This document shows, in pieces, positions 29,518 through 41,100 of a DNA stretch of 64,000 bases. The stretch's first letter is position 1, and each line of letters opens with the position of its first letter. Under the pieces are notes generated by a model that did not search any database, was not told the DNA's origin, and saw only the letters and a program-made list of their open reading frames with translations. The position numbers and the translations under genes are program-made. Source of the stretch: Archilochus colubris (taxonomy: Eukaryota > Chordata > Aves > Apodiformes > Trochilidae); the NCBI GenBank assembly GCA_023079485.1, contig CM041108.1, forward strand, positions 1,364,001 to 1,428,000, written 5' to 3'.

Positions 29518-31145
29518 AATTTCAAAACCAAGCAACAAAACCCCTTGAAATCTCCTAAAACCCCCAGGGCACTGCAGCCAACACACAGCACCCACCTCTG
29601 CTCTCCAGAGCCCTGGCAGGATGCAGCAGGGGAGGGGAAACTGAGGCACAGGGGCACCCAGTGCCCCCTCCCAGCCCCCCAGCCCCCAGGGATGCTCAGA
29701 TCCAGGGTGGGCTGCAGGGACAAGGTGGGACTGAGGGATGATCCTAAATGTGCAGTTTTGGCTGAAAACCCCCCAAGATGCCTGCAAGAGAGCTTCGTTT
29801 TAGCTAAGAACTCCCATTTTTAGCAAAAAACCTGAAATTTTTAGCAAAGACACCGGATTTCTTAGCAACAAGCCCTCGGTTTTGGTGAAAAACTTCGAAT
29901 TTTTAGCAAAGGACACTGAATTTTAGCAAATAACCCACATTTTGAGCAATGGAACCTCATTCTTACCAAAGCACTTTCTTTCTTTGGTGAAAAGCTTCCA
30001 TTTTTAGCAAAGAACTCTCATTTTTCAGAAAGAAATCTGATTTTAAATATTTTTTAGCAAAGAAATCTAATTTTTTAAGAAATAAACCCTTTTTTTTTTG
30101 TAGCCAAGAAATGATATTTTTTTTTTTAGCGAAGGGAATTTTATCATTTTATCAGAAGACCCTTATTTTTTATAGAAAATCTGAATTTTTAGCAAAGAAC
30201 CCTCATTTTCAGTGAAGCAGCCTGATTTTTAGCAAAGAATCTGCTTCCTTTTTTTTTTTTCCTGTGAAAAACTCACATTTTTACCAAAGAGCTCTCATTT
30301 TTATGCAAAACCCCCCTGATTTTAAGCAGAGGACCCACATTTTTCGCCAAATGAAGGCTAAAACCTTCATTTCTTAGCCAAGAAGCCAAGTTTTTTTACC
30401 AAAGAACCCTCGTTTTTAGCAGAGAACCTTAATTTTTTATCACCCGCCCCCTACTTTTCAGCAAAGAACCCACTTTTCCTGTGAAAACCTCCAATTATTA
30501 TCCAAGGACCCTAATTTTTAGCAGAGGACCTTGATTTCTTAGCAACCCCCCTACTTTTTAGCAAAGAAATCTGATTTTAAGCAAAAGACCTTCATGTTTA
30601 TCACAGAACTCTCATGTCTTAGAGAAGGAGCTACGTTTTATAGCACAGAGCTTTCATTTCTTGCAAAAAATGCCATTTTCCCACCCAGAACTTCACTCCT
30701 TAGCAAAAAATTCTAATTTTTTAGCAAAAAAACTGCTTTTTAGCAAAAATAAACCTCCCTTTTCAACAAGGAAACCTAAATTCTAGCCCAGCCCCCTGAC
30801 CTTTAAGCAAAGACCCCTCATTTCCAGAAGAGAACCTTCACTTTTTAGCAAACCAGTTTTTTAGCCATCTCCAGGGGGTTCCCCACACGGTCCCCCCTTG
30901 GGGCGCCGCGTCCACGTCCCCCCCGTTGCCTCCATCAGGAAGGGGCCTGCACGAAGCTGGACGAGGACATCCTGGACATCCCCTTGGACGATCCCGACGC
31001 CAACGCGGCGGCCGCCAAGATCCAGGCGAGTTTCCGCGGCCATATGACCCGCAAGAAGATCAAAGGGGGGGAGATGGAGCGGAAAACCAAGGAGGCCGAG
31101 TGCGCCAACAGCCCCCGCGGCGGCGACCTCCGCAACGGCGACTAG
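27883..31145 (+). CDS. NRGN: NRGN, neurogranin
   Basis: Two coding exons, 27883-27897 (MDCCN) and 30939-31145, give 73 codons (human 78). Neurogranin is a postsynaptic protein that binds calcium-free calmodulin and releases it on calcium entry or protein kinase C phosphorylation. The IQ motif is residues 31-48 ([17 protein letters not shown]), and the PKC-site serine is at position 36, as in mammals. The acidic segment [12 protein letters not shown] precedes it, and the N-terminal cysteines (C3, C4) are kept. The C-terminus differs from the Gly-rich mammalian tail and is charged instead. The TAG stop is the last codon before a GTAGGG donor, so the 3'UTR is spliced. Intron 1 is 3 kb and carries two long minisatellites. 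Confidence 0.92.
28560..29310. repeat. About 20-bp GGATATAGGATTTCTCCCCT minisatellite in NRGN intron 1
   Basis: Roughly 35 units are built on TATAGGATTTCTCCCCTGG. In the left half the core is GGATATAGG; toward the right it shifts to GGCTATAGG. Confidence 0.92.
29810..30860. repeat. About 21-bp TTTTTAGCAAAGAACCCTCA minisatellite in NRGN intron 1
   Basis: About 50 diverged units run for over 1 kb, up to 80 bases before the NRGN exon 2 acceptor. Most units contain a T run followed by AGC, which resembles a 3' splice site. Confidence 0.93.
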
Positions 31146-31149
31146 GTAG

Positions 31150-31800
31150 GGACCCAGCCCCAAAACTGGGTCGTTTGCCCCCAGTTTTGGCGTTGTTCTG
31201 GAGAGAAGTTGAAGGCAGGGCCTTAGGCAGACCCTGGATCCCCCCGGTCCCACCCAAAGTCAGTGGGGTTTGGGTCGTTTGCCCCACTTTTGGGATCACC
31301 GAGGTGGGAAGGTGAAGGCAGGTCCCTGATCTTCCTCATCCCACCCCAAAGTTGGCTCAGTTTGGGGTCATTTGCCCAGATTCTGGAGTCGCTGGGTAGG
31401 AAGGTGAAGGCAGAACATGGCAGGCCCTGAACCCAGGCTTGTCCCACCCAAAACTTGGATCATTTTTCAGTTCTTTGCCTCAATTTTGATGTTGTTGGGG
31501 TGGGAAGACGAAGGCAGACCTGGGCAGGCTCCAAATCCCACTCGCCCAGCCCCAAATCGGATTGTTTTGGGGTTGTTTGCCCAAATTTTGGTGTCATCAG
31601 GGCGGGAAGGTGAAGGCGAGCCTGGACAGGCCCCAGATCCCCCTCACCCCACCCCAAAATTCCATCCTTTTCCCCAATTTTTGAGTCATTGGGGCAGCAA
31701 GGTGAACACAGCCCTGGACCCCACTCATCCCACCCCGCAATTGGGTCAGTTTTGGGGTTGTTTGCCCCAGTTTTGGCGCCTGTGGGGCGGGAAAGCAAAG
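31150..31800. repeat. About 95-105 bp tandem repeat downstream of the NRGN coding exon
   Basis: Seven units share GTTTGCCCCAATTTTGG, then GGGAAGGTGAAGGCAG, then CTCATCCCACCCCAAA. The array starts at the exon 2 donor and lies in the NRGN 3'UTR intron. Confidence 0.9.
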
Positions 31801-32034
31801 GCCCAGGGTTGGGATTTCTCCGTAGCAACGCGGCGCCCGGGCGAGGCTATTTATAAAATCCTGTGTCACCCTCTCCCGGCAGGAAAAAGGTAAATTTAAC
31901 ACGCGCCCACGGGGCTGGGGCCGGGGGGGGTGGGATGTGCCAGAGGTGGGAGTGAGGAACGCGCTGGAGAGCGGGAATGTGGGATTGGGGTGGGATGGAG
32001 CTGCTGGAAATGGGATGGAGCGAGGATGCAGTGG

Positions 32035-32720
32035 GGATTTAATGAGGATACAGGGGGGGATGAACTGGGGATGCAGTGGGAAGGAACTGGGGATACAGTG
32101 GGAAGGAACTGGGGATAGAGTGGAAAGGAACTGGGGATGCCATGGGAAGGAACTGGGGATACAGTGGGAACAAACTGGGGATAGAGTGGGAAGGAACTGG
32201 GGATAGAGTGGAAAGGAACCGGGGATGCCATGGGAAGGAACTGGGGATAAAGTGGGAAGGAACTGGGGATAGAGTGGGAAGGAACTGGGGCTGCAGTGGG
32301 GATACAGAGGGGATGGACTGGGGCTGCAGTGGGGGCAAATGGGGGATGGATGGGGATAGAGTGGGAAGAAACTGGGCATGCAGTGGAGATGAACTGGGGC
32401 TTTAGTGGGAAGGAACTGGGGATTCATTGGAGATTTAATGAAGATACAGTGAGGATGAACTGGGCCCGCAGTGGAAATGAACTGGAGATGAACTGGGGAT
32501 ACAGGGGGGATGAACTGGGGGTGTAGTGGGGATGAACTGGGGATGCAGAGGGAAGGAACTGGGGATGCAGTAGGGGTGCAGTAAGGATGAACTGGGGCTA
32601 AAGTGGGAAGGAACTGGGGATACACTGGAAATGAAGTGGGGCTGCAGTGAGGATTTAACAAAGATGCAGGGGGGGTGATGAACTGGAGCTGAACTGGGGA
32701 TAGAGGAGGGGGCTGAACTG
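32035..32720. repeat. 22-24 bp GGAACTGGGGATACAGTGGGAA minisatellite
   Basis: About 28 units with core GAACTGGGGATRCAGTGGGA, diverging toward the right end, within the NRGN 3'UTR intron. Confidence 0.93.
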
Positions 32721-32912
32721 GGGCTCCAGGGGAGATGCAGTGGGATGGAACCCAGGGGCAGCAGCTGCCGAGGGCAGGAGCTGTGGATCTGCTGTGGGGG
32801 GTGAGGGTGGTGAGCGTGGGAGTGGGAGGCAGGGAGCAGGAGAGAGGGGAGCACAGAGGGGGTGCAGGAGTGAGGGGTGGGCAGGGAGGGGAGAGGGCAT
32901 GGCGAGGGGGTG

Positions 32913-33768
32913 GGGTGCTGGGAGCAGGGTGCTGGGTGCAGGGAGCAGGGTGCTGGGTGCAGGGTGCTGGGTGCAGGGAGCAGGGAGCAGGGAGCAGGGT
33001 GCTGGGTGCAGGGTGCTGGGTGCAGGGAGCAGGGTGCAGGGAGCAGGGTTCTGGGTGCAGGGTGCAGGGTGCTGGGTGCAGGGAGCAGGGAACAGGGTGC
33101 TGGGTGCAGGGAACAGGGTGCTGGGTGCAGGGTGCTGGGTGCAGGGAGCAGGGTGCTGGGTGCTGGGTGCAGGGTGCAGGGTGCTGGGTGCTGGGTGCTG
33201 GGAGCAGGGTGCTGGGTGCTGGGTGCAGGGTGCAGGGTGCAGGGTGCAGGGTGCTGGGTGCAGGGAGCAGGGAGCAGGGTGCTGGGTGCTGGGTGCAGGG
33301 TGCAGGGTGCTGGGTGCAGGGTGCAGGGAGCAGGGAGCAGGGTGCTGGGTGCTGGGTGCAGGGTGCAGGGTGCTGGGTGCAGGGTGCAGGGAGCAGGGAG
33401 CAGGATGCTGGGTGCAGGGTGCAGGGAGCAGGGAGCAGGGTGCTGGGTGCAGGGAGCAGGGAGCAGGGAGCAGGGTGCTGGGTGCAGGGTGCAGGGTGCT
33501 GGGAGCAGGGTGCTGGGTGCTGGGTGCAGGGTGCAGGGTGCTGGGTGCTGGGAGCAGGGTGCTGGGTGCTGGGAGCAGGGTGCTGGGTGCTGGGTGCAGG
33601 GTGCAGGGTGCTGGGTGCAGGGAGCAGGGTGCTGGGTGCAGGGTGCTGGGTGCAGGGAGCAGGGTGCTGGGTGCTGGGTGCAGGGAGCAGGGAGCAGGGT
33701 GCAGGGTGCTGGGTGCAGGGTGCTGGGTGCAGGGAGCAGGGTGCTGGGTGCAGGGTGCAGGGTGCAGG
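32913..33768. repeat. Heptamer array (GGGTGCT, GGGTGCA, GGGAGCA), about 122 units
   Basis: Every seventh base starts a GGG triplet for about 856 bases. Three unit variants alternate, with rare changes (GGGTTCT, GGGAACA, GGATGCT). A nine-unit block of 63 bases is repeated exactly at 33277-33339 and 33340-33402. Because seven is not a multiple of three and no unit makes a stop, all frames on both strands stay open. Confidence 0.97.
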
Positions 33769-33803
33769 CAGGACTGACCTCTCTGCCTTTCCTCTCCTTT
33801 CAG

Positions 33804-33925
33804 GTTGCCAAGGATCCCGGACCCTCCGCTGCCCCCCCTGCACCCGCTTGGCCCCCGCATGTACCCCCGGCCCCCCCCCGGGCCCTGCCCCTGCCTCCTC
33901 CCAATAAACCCCCCCGGGGTCCCGC
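33804..33925 (+). other. NRGN: NRGN 3' untranslated terminal exon
   Basis: A strong acceptor (CCTCTCCTTTCAG) precedes 33804, and AATAAA at 33903-33908 would end the transcript near 33925. The preceding NRGN coding exon ends exactly at its stop codon with a donor, so this is the natural partner exon. Mammalian NRGN also has spliced 3'UTR exons. Confidence 0.7.
33903..33908 (+). promoter_or_regulatory. NRGN: NRGN poly(A) signal AATAAA
   Basis: AATAAA occurs in CCAATAAACCC, 100 bases into the proposed terminal exon. Confidence 0.75.
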
Positions 33926-33939
33926 CCGGCCTCGGCGCC

Positions 33940-34502
33940 TTCTGACGTCACCTGGCCGAGCGGTGAGGTCACGGCGGTGCGGGGGGGTGGGAGGGGCACG
34001 GGGTGGGTGATGTGACGTCATCCTTGCCTGGGCACTGCCATCGGCGTGACGCGGACGGGCGTGCGTGACGTCACCGCGGGGCGCGGGCACCGGCTGATGT
34101 GACGTCACGCGGGTGGGCGTGGCGGGAGCTGGGTGGAGTGATGTCACCACCAGACGTAGGACGACCAGTGTGACATCACACAAGGGCATGTGACATCACC
34201 GCTAGCACTGCTCGTGGGTGTGATGTCACGCAGGACAGCGTCACCTCTGCTGGCGGTGAGTTGGTGGCTGTGACATCACACCTGCCCTCACTGACGGGAA
34301 TGTGACAGCCAGTGTGACGTCACACAGGCACAAGTCACCTGCTGTGATGCTGCTCACTCACTCATGACATCACACCCGTGTGACATCACAGCAATGGGGT
34401 GACAACGCACCCACGCTGTGACCTCACCCTGGAGCCCCGGTCCAGTGCTGATTTCCCCTCACCCAATCCCTGTGACATCACCCACCCCCCGTGACATCAC
34501 CC
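33940..34502. repeat. Array of palindromic CRE-like octamers in the NRGN-ESAM spacer
   Basis: Perfect TGACGTCA occurs at 33943, 34013, 34066, 34100 and 34315. TGATGTCA or TGACATCA variants occur at 34139, 34171, 34191, 34221, 34271, 34365, 34381, 34473 and 34492. Most are flanked to GTGAYRTCAC. Spacing is irregular, about 10-90 bases. Mutation of CG to CA or TG could have produced the variants from an original CRE-containing repeat. Confidence 0.85.
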
Positions 34503-34599
34503 AGAGGGTGGTAAGGCCACACCCCCTCCCCTCAATGTGTCCCCCTCCCATAACCCAAATCCCCACAAACTCACCCCAAAACGCAGCACCAGGCAGCAC

Positions 34600-35107
34600 A
34601 GCCACCTTTTAATCAGAAAAAAAACCTAAAAAAAGTCTCTCCCCAACCTCACCTCCCCCCCTTGCACCCCCTGAGCCCCCACCCCTGCATTCCCCTCCCG
34701 TTTAATGCTTTTATGACAAATCCCCTGTTTTGACTGATATATATATATACATATATATATATATAAATGAGCCCCCTCCCACCCTGGGTGGGGCTGGGCA
34801 CTTTTGGGGTGCTCTATTTACAGGGACCCCTGGCACCCCACCCTGGGAACCACTCCCCAAAACATTCTCTCCCGGGCTCCCCCTGCCCCCCATCCATTAA
34901 ACAACCCCACGATGAGTCCAGCTGCTCGCAGCGTCTTTCAAAAAAAAAGAAACAAACCAAAAAAACATTAAAAAAAACCCCAAACAACAAACAAACCAAC
35001 CAACCAATCAAAAAAAAACAACACCCAAACAAACAAAAGAAAAAAAGGGAAAAAACCACACCCCAGAAAATGGGAGGGGACTATGGGCACCCCCTTTTTT
35101 GGGGGGG
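34600..35107. other. ESAM: Probable ESAM 3'UTR, with TA and A-rich repeats
   Basis: A (TA)n tract lies at 34738-34764 and an A/AAC-rich block at 34938-35050. ATTAAA on the minus strand at 34608-34613 is the best candidate poly(A) signal for ESAM. No VSIG2-like exon is visible between NRGN and ESAM. Confidence 0.45.
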
Positions 35108-38100
35108 TCACACTAAAGAGCCAGCCCGGCTCTGCGCTGGCACCATGACAGGGATGGCACCTGCCCGTGCCAGGCTGGGGGGGTTGGGATGGCGTCGGGG
35201 GGGGGTTCCGTTGAGGGTTTGGGGATGTCCAGGGCGCCCCCCGAGGCGTTGGGGGGTTCCCCGGTGAGTGTCAGGGAGGGGGTGGGCGCCGTAAGGCCTC
35301 CCACGGGCACTGCTGGCGAGGGAGGACAAGGTGCTGGTCTTGGAGACGGCGTCGGCAGGGGGGCTGCGGGCCCACGAGGGGGTCTTGGGGGCGATGGCGT
35401 CCTCCCTGTGGGGTGTGGGAGAACGTTGAGGTGATGGTGAAACCCCAAATGTGTCCCTCCCCATCCATCCCCAGGCTGGGCAGGGCTCAGAAGAGGGGGT
35501 GATGGTTTTGTTAACTCTGAAACCTAATGAGGGTTGGGTGGAGAAGGACACACACACAGCCTCCCATTAACTCTGGACCCTCGTGAGGGTGGTCTGAGGG
35601 GGAAGGGGCTGTGGGGGGGCAGCTCCTCACTTGATCTCATTGGCCACCTCCTCCTGGCTGTCCCGTTTCTTCCGCCGGTATCCAACCACCCGCCGGGTGA
35701 AGAAGACAACGGTGGCGATGGCGCCCAAGGAGCCCAGCACGGCACCGGCAATGACGGCTTTGGTGCTGGCTGCTGGAGAGACACCCCTTAGTCCCACCGG
35801 GGCACCTAGTGGGGCCCTCCCCGTGGCAACCTGGTCACCACCCGGCTTTTCCCCACGGACACGTACTCACTTGAGTGCACCTCCAGCAGGACGCTGCACT
35901 CGGCCGACCCTGCCCGGTTCTCAGCCATGCAGACGTAGAGCCCCGCCATGTCCATGGAGAGGTTGGTCAACTTGAGGATGCCCTTGGCCTGGTCTGCAGG
36001 GGACAAATCGTGGGTCCGCACCGTGAAGCTCCCCTGTCACGGTGTCCCCGAGGCCCTGGTGTCACCTCACCTTGGGCGGGGGGGAAGAAGATCTGCGTGG
36101 TGGGAGCCGTGCGGTGCCACTGGTAGATGGGTGATGGCTTCCCCTTCTCTGAGGTGCAGCTCAAGGTGATGTTGGCGCCCACAGTGGGGTGACCCTGCAG
36201 GCGGCAGGCGGGGGGGGCTGGTGGCACTGCGGCCCCCCAGTGATGTCATGGAGAGGGCCACCCATGGCGGAGGACAATGGGGTGTGGGGGGCGGGTTGGG
36301 GACCTTACCCAGGACGGTGAGATTGATGACCCCGACGTTCTTGCCTGTGCTGGTGACGTCGTCCACCACGTTGACAGTGCAGAGGTACTGCCCCGAGTCA
36401 CGCTCCTGGGTGGCGTTGATGAAGAGGGAGATGTTGTGGCTGGGGACGGGGTAGAGGAAGCCCAGGCGGGGCTTCAGCTCCGTCTCCTCCACCTTCACCA
36501 CCCCGTCCATGTAAGTCAGGATCTGCATAGTGGGAGAACATCTGCTTGGTCACCTCCGGATGGTGTTGGTAGAGAGGAAAAAAAACCTCAAAATCCCAAA
36601 TTTTGGGGAGCAGCAGTTGGGCGTGGTGTCCTTCTGACCTGCCCTGGGCATCTCCCCACTGTGGGCACCACAAGAACCTCCCTGTCGAAAGCACCAGGAG
36701 CAAACACCCCATACCGGGCACCTTCCCATCATGGGCACCTCCCCATCATGGACACCACAATCATTCTCCCCCTTTAGACATCTCTGAATCCCAGGCACCA
36801 TGAATGTTCCCCCACAATGCCCACGGTGGCCACCTCCCCGTGGTGGTCACCATTAGCATCCCCCCATCGTGGTCTCCACCATGGCCACCATGGGCTTCAC
36901 CCCATCGGGGGCACCTCCTCATCATGGACACTGTGAGCATTTCCCCCACCACCTGCACCACCCCATGGTGGGCACCTCCCCCCAGCGAGCACCCAGTCAT
37001 GGACACCTCCCCATCATGGACCCTCCCCATGGTGGGTACCAGCTTATCATGACCTCCATCATGGTCACCTCCCCATCAAGGTCACCACTCAATCATGGGC
37101 ACCATGAGCTCCCCCTCATCATGGGCACCTCCTCATGATCATCATGAGCAACCTCCCTACCATAACCACCACAGCCACCTCCCCATGATGGACATCACCC
37201 CCTCCTCATGGTCACCACAAGCACCCCCTCCTCCAGGGCCACCTCCTGTCCCATCTCCCCCATCACCTGGAAGGGGCCAGCATCCTTCTTGTCCAGCAGC
37301 CAGGTGACGTAGGGCTTCTTCTGGGAGTGGCTGGTGAACCAGGCAGGGAGCACTACCTGCTGCCCCTCCACGGAGAAGACAGAGCTGGTCCCCACGTGGA
37401 CCTCCAGCGCAGCTGAGGAAACCCCTGACCCCCACCAGGGAGAGGGAAAAACGGGATGGGACTCAGTTTCCCAGAGAAGAACCCACCCCTTGTTGGGAAC
37501 GCTCCTCATTCCCAATGATCCCAGGAGGCTGGGAAGACCTTTCTTCTCCTTCAGGAAGGGTTTTTCCAACCTCCCTGGAGGATGTGGGAAATGCCCTTCC
37601 CTCCCAGCCCCATTTGCCCCGCTGAGACTCCAGCTGGAATTCCAGCTTTGCCCGGGGATGGTGGCCTCTCCAGCAGCTGGACCCCCCCTTTCCCTCAGTG
37701 TCAGGGTGTCCCCCACCCCTCCATGATGCTGACCCAGATTCTCTACCCCATGGCATTAATTTTGGGTGGGGAGAACCCAGATCCATCCCATGAGTCCTCC
37801 CTGTTACCCCAGTATCCCTACTTTCTGCTGCTGGAGCTAAACTGGGTTTAATCACGGACGCTGTCCCTGAATCAACTCATCCCAATTATTCCATCCCAAA
37901 CACTCCATCCTGAAAACCCCACCTGAAATATCTGACCCCATCCCAAACACCTCATCCCAAGCATTCCAACCCAAACATCCCATTCCATTCCAAACACCCC
38001 ATCCCAACACAAATACTCCATCTCATCCCATCTCAACCACCTCATTTCATCCCAATCATCCCATCCCAAACATCCCACTCCATCCCAGACATTCCATCCC

Positions 38101-41100
38101 ACCTCAAACACCCAATCCCAAGCATTTCAACCTAAATACTCTGTCTCATCCCTTCCCAATCACCCTACCCCAATCACCCCATCCCAAATATCCCATCCCA
38201 TCCCAATCACCCCATCCCAAATACCCCATCCCATCCATCCCATCCCAATCACCCCATCCCAAATACCCCATCCCATCCATCCCATCCCAATCACCCCATC
38301 CCAAATACTCCATCCCGTCCCATCCCAACCATCCCAAACACTCCATCTGATCCCATCCCACCCCAAATCCACTCTTCCCCCCTTCCCTGGGCAGACCCCC
38401 CAGGATCCCTGGTGTGGGGCAGGATGCTCTCCATGCAGGAAGATGAAGCCCTCACAAGCTGCAATTATATCCCCTGGGACCTCCATCCCATGTCCCCAAA
38501 TGTCCCTCATCCCACCAGGGGTGCTGCAGGTTGGGCTGCGGGAGGTGGCAAGGACACCTTGGGATTTGCAGAGAAATCCCAGGGCTTTAGGGGTTTGGGG
38601 AGCATTTATGGACTTGGAGAGCTTCATGGGATTTTTTTTTTCCAGGTTAGGAAAAGGAAAACATGAAGTTGGAGATGGGGGGCTGGGGGGGTGTGGTATT
38701 TTTAGCATCATCCCCTCCCTCCTCCTTCGTGATGTTTCCGGACGGAGCCTTCAGCTCCAGGCAGGAAGTTCTGCTGGGGTTGATAAAGTCTTCCCGGGAA
38801 TTAAAAAAAAAAAAAAAATTAAAAAAAATTAAAAATCCAATTTCCCTTCTCTGGTGGGAAAAAAAAAATTTAAAACCAGGAGAAAACAGACCCCGAGCTG
38901 ACAAAGAGGCTTAAAAATAGATCCCACGGGTTAAGAGCATAAATCCTTAAATCCTGGCACAGAAAAACGCTGTCAGGAGATGGGGGCAGCCACGGATTGG
39001 GGGAAAAAATCAGGGATCTGGTTAATATTATTAACAGCTTTGAGCTGGGGAAGGGAACGGGATGGAAAAGGTGGGGAAAGAAGGGGAATTTGGTCAGGAC
39101 TGGATGGGGTCCTGTCAAGAATGATGATTAAATGGAGAGGAAGTGTGGTCATTTGGGTGATAAAGTGGAGAATTAATAATATAACATCTCTAATAATCCT
39201 AAATCTATGTGGATTTTGTGCTCAGAGATGGGATAAGAAGAGTCAAAGTGATTATAATAATTATATTTATAATAATAATTATACTAATGAGGCTAATAAT
39301 TCTAATTATAGCAATAATAATAATAATAATAATTACAACTTTTGCTATCATAAGCATCATTCAAGGACTCCACAGCCCCTAAACCTCCATCTGTCCTCCA
39401 AGAAAAGGGAGAATCCAGGTGGTTTTTTTTTTCAATGCCTCCCTCATTATTAATCAAATTGTATTAAATTGGGATAATTTAGAGGAAAATATTGGTTATT
39501 GAGGAAAATACTGGGTTTGAGAGGAAAATATATGGCTAATAATTACCTATTAATTTCTGTGATTGAAGAGGTAACATGGCATAGAATAATTATGAATATG
39601 ATTATGTTTGCAGAAGAATAATGAGGACACTTAGGATGATATTAATGATCTCGGGGCCATTAATCAAATTAATAATATTAATATTAATATTAGAGCAATA
39701 TATTATCATAATAATATAATTTGTGTTACTAATCCAAGCTCTGGAGAGAGGGAAAAGCTGAAGCAAAGCTGAGGACCTGCAGGGTGTCACCCCCAGGCTG
39801 CCCCTCTGAACCCCACTGATGGTGGAGTTCACCCCAGCCTGAATCCCTCCCCATCCCATGGGATGGATCCAGACTTGGAAGACAGTCACTAGAAATGTAT
39901 TAATAGATATATTTAAAATTAATAATATAAAAACATAAATAATATAGAAAAATATATATTAATTTTTTTAAGCCGAATTCACCCCAAATTCCTCAAAATA
40001 CCCCCCAAAATACCCCAAAACAAACCAAACCAAACCCAAACAACAACAAAAGAACCACAAACCACCAATCAAACCAACCAAAAAAAGCCCAAAACAAAAC
40101 AAAACCCCCACTCCATGGGATGGATCCAGACTTGGAAGACAGTCACTAGAAATGTATTAATATATATATTTAAAATTAATAATATAAAAATATAAATTTG
40201 TTTTTTAATATAGAAAAATATGTATTAATTTTTTAAGCCGAATTCACCCCAAATTCCTCAAAATATCCCCCCAAAAAACCCAAACCAAACCAAACCCAAA
40301 CAACAACACAAAACCCACAAACCACCAATCAAACCAAACAAAAAAAGCCCAAAACAAAACAAGACAAAACCCCCACTCCCAAGCTGCCGGCACGGGACCG
40401 GACCTTCTGGCCGGGCTCCAGCCCCAACCACCTTCCCCGCTCCAAATCCTTTAATGCTTTAACCAGATCAAAAATTAATCTCCGATGCCTTTGGGGTGGG
40501 GGCACCCGGAGACAGGGACCTCCTGGCTGCTCGTTTGGGCTGAAAAACCTGGATTTTCCTCCAGCTGCCCTGAGCTAAGCACCTGGCCGGGTGGATTCCC
40601 TCAGCTCCTTCCCATCTGCCAGGATATTTTCCTTAGGAGGAAAACCCAACAAACGAACCCCAATTACCTTTAAAAATGATCTTTAAATTTCAAGATATTT
40701 TTTTTTTTTGCCCTTAGGGGAATAAAAGAACCTTTAAATTTACCTTTAAAAAATACCTTTTTTTTTTTTTTAATTTCCTTTAGGGTTTTTTGGTTTTTTT
40801 TTCCTCATGGAAAAACCCCCTTTCAGTTTGCTTTTACAAATACCTTAACATTTTCTGTAGGGGGAATAAAACCCCAACCCACCCATCTTTATATTTACCT
40901 TTAAAAATACCTTTAATTTTTTTTTCCCCAGTGAGGAAAAAACCCAACCCAACCCCAACCCCCACCTTTCCATTTACCTTGCTGAAATACCTTTCTTTTT
41001 TTTCCTCCAGGCACAAAAAATTCCTTATTTTTTCCTTTAAAAATACTCATAAATTTTCCAGAGAGAGAGAGAAAAAAATCTGTATATTTATCTAAAAATA

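Noticed and set aside
28560..30860. CRISPR-like regular repeats in NRGN intron 1
   Set aside because: The units are contiguous and diverged with no unique spacers of fixed length, in a vertebrate intron.
31597..34010. Very long open frames (up to 800 codons) on both strands across 31600-34000
   Set aside because: They come from tandem repeats whose units lack stops. All frames on both strands are open in the heptamer array, and the translations are pure repeats (for example GAGCWVQ or QHPAPCT) with no start context or domain.
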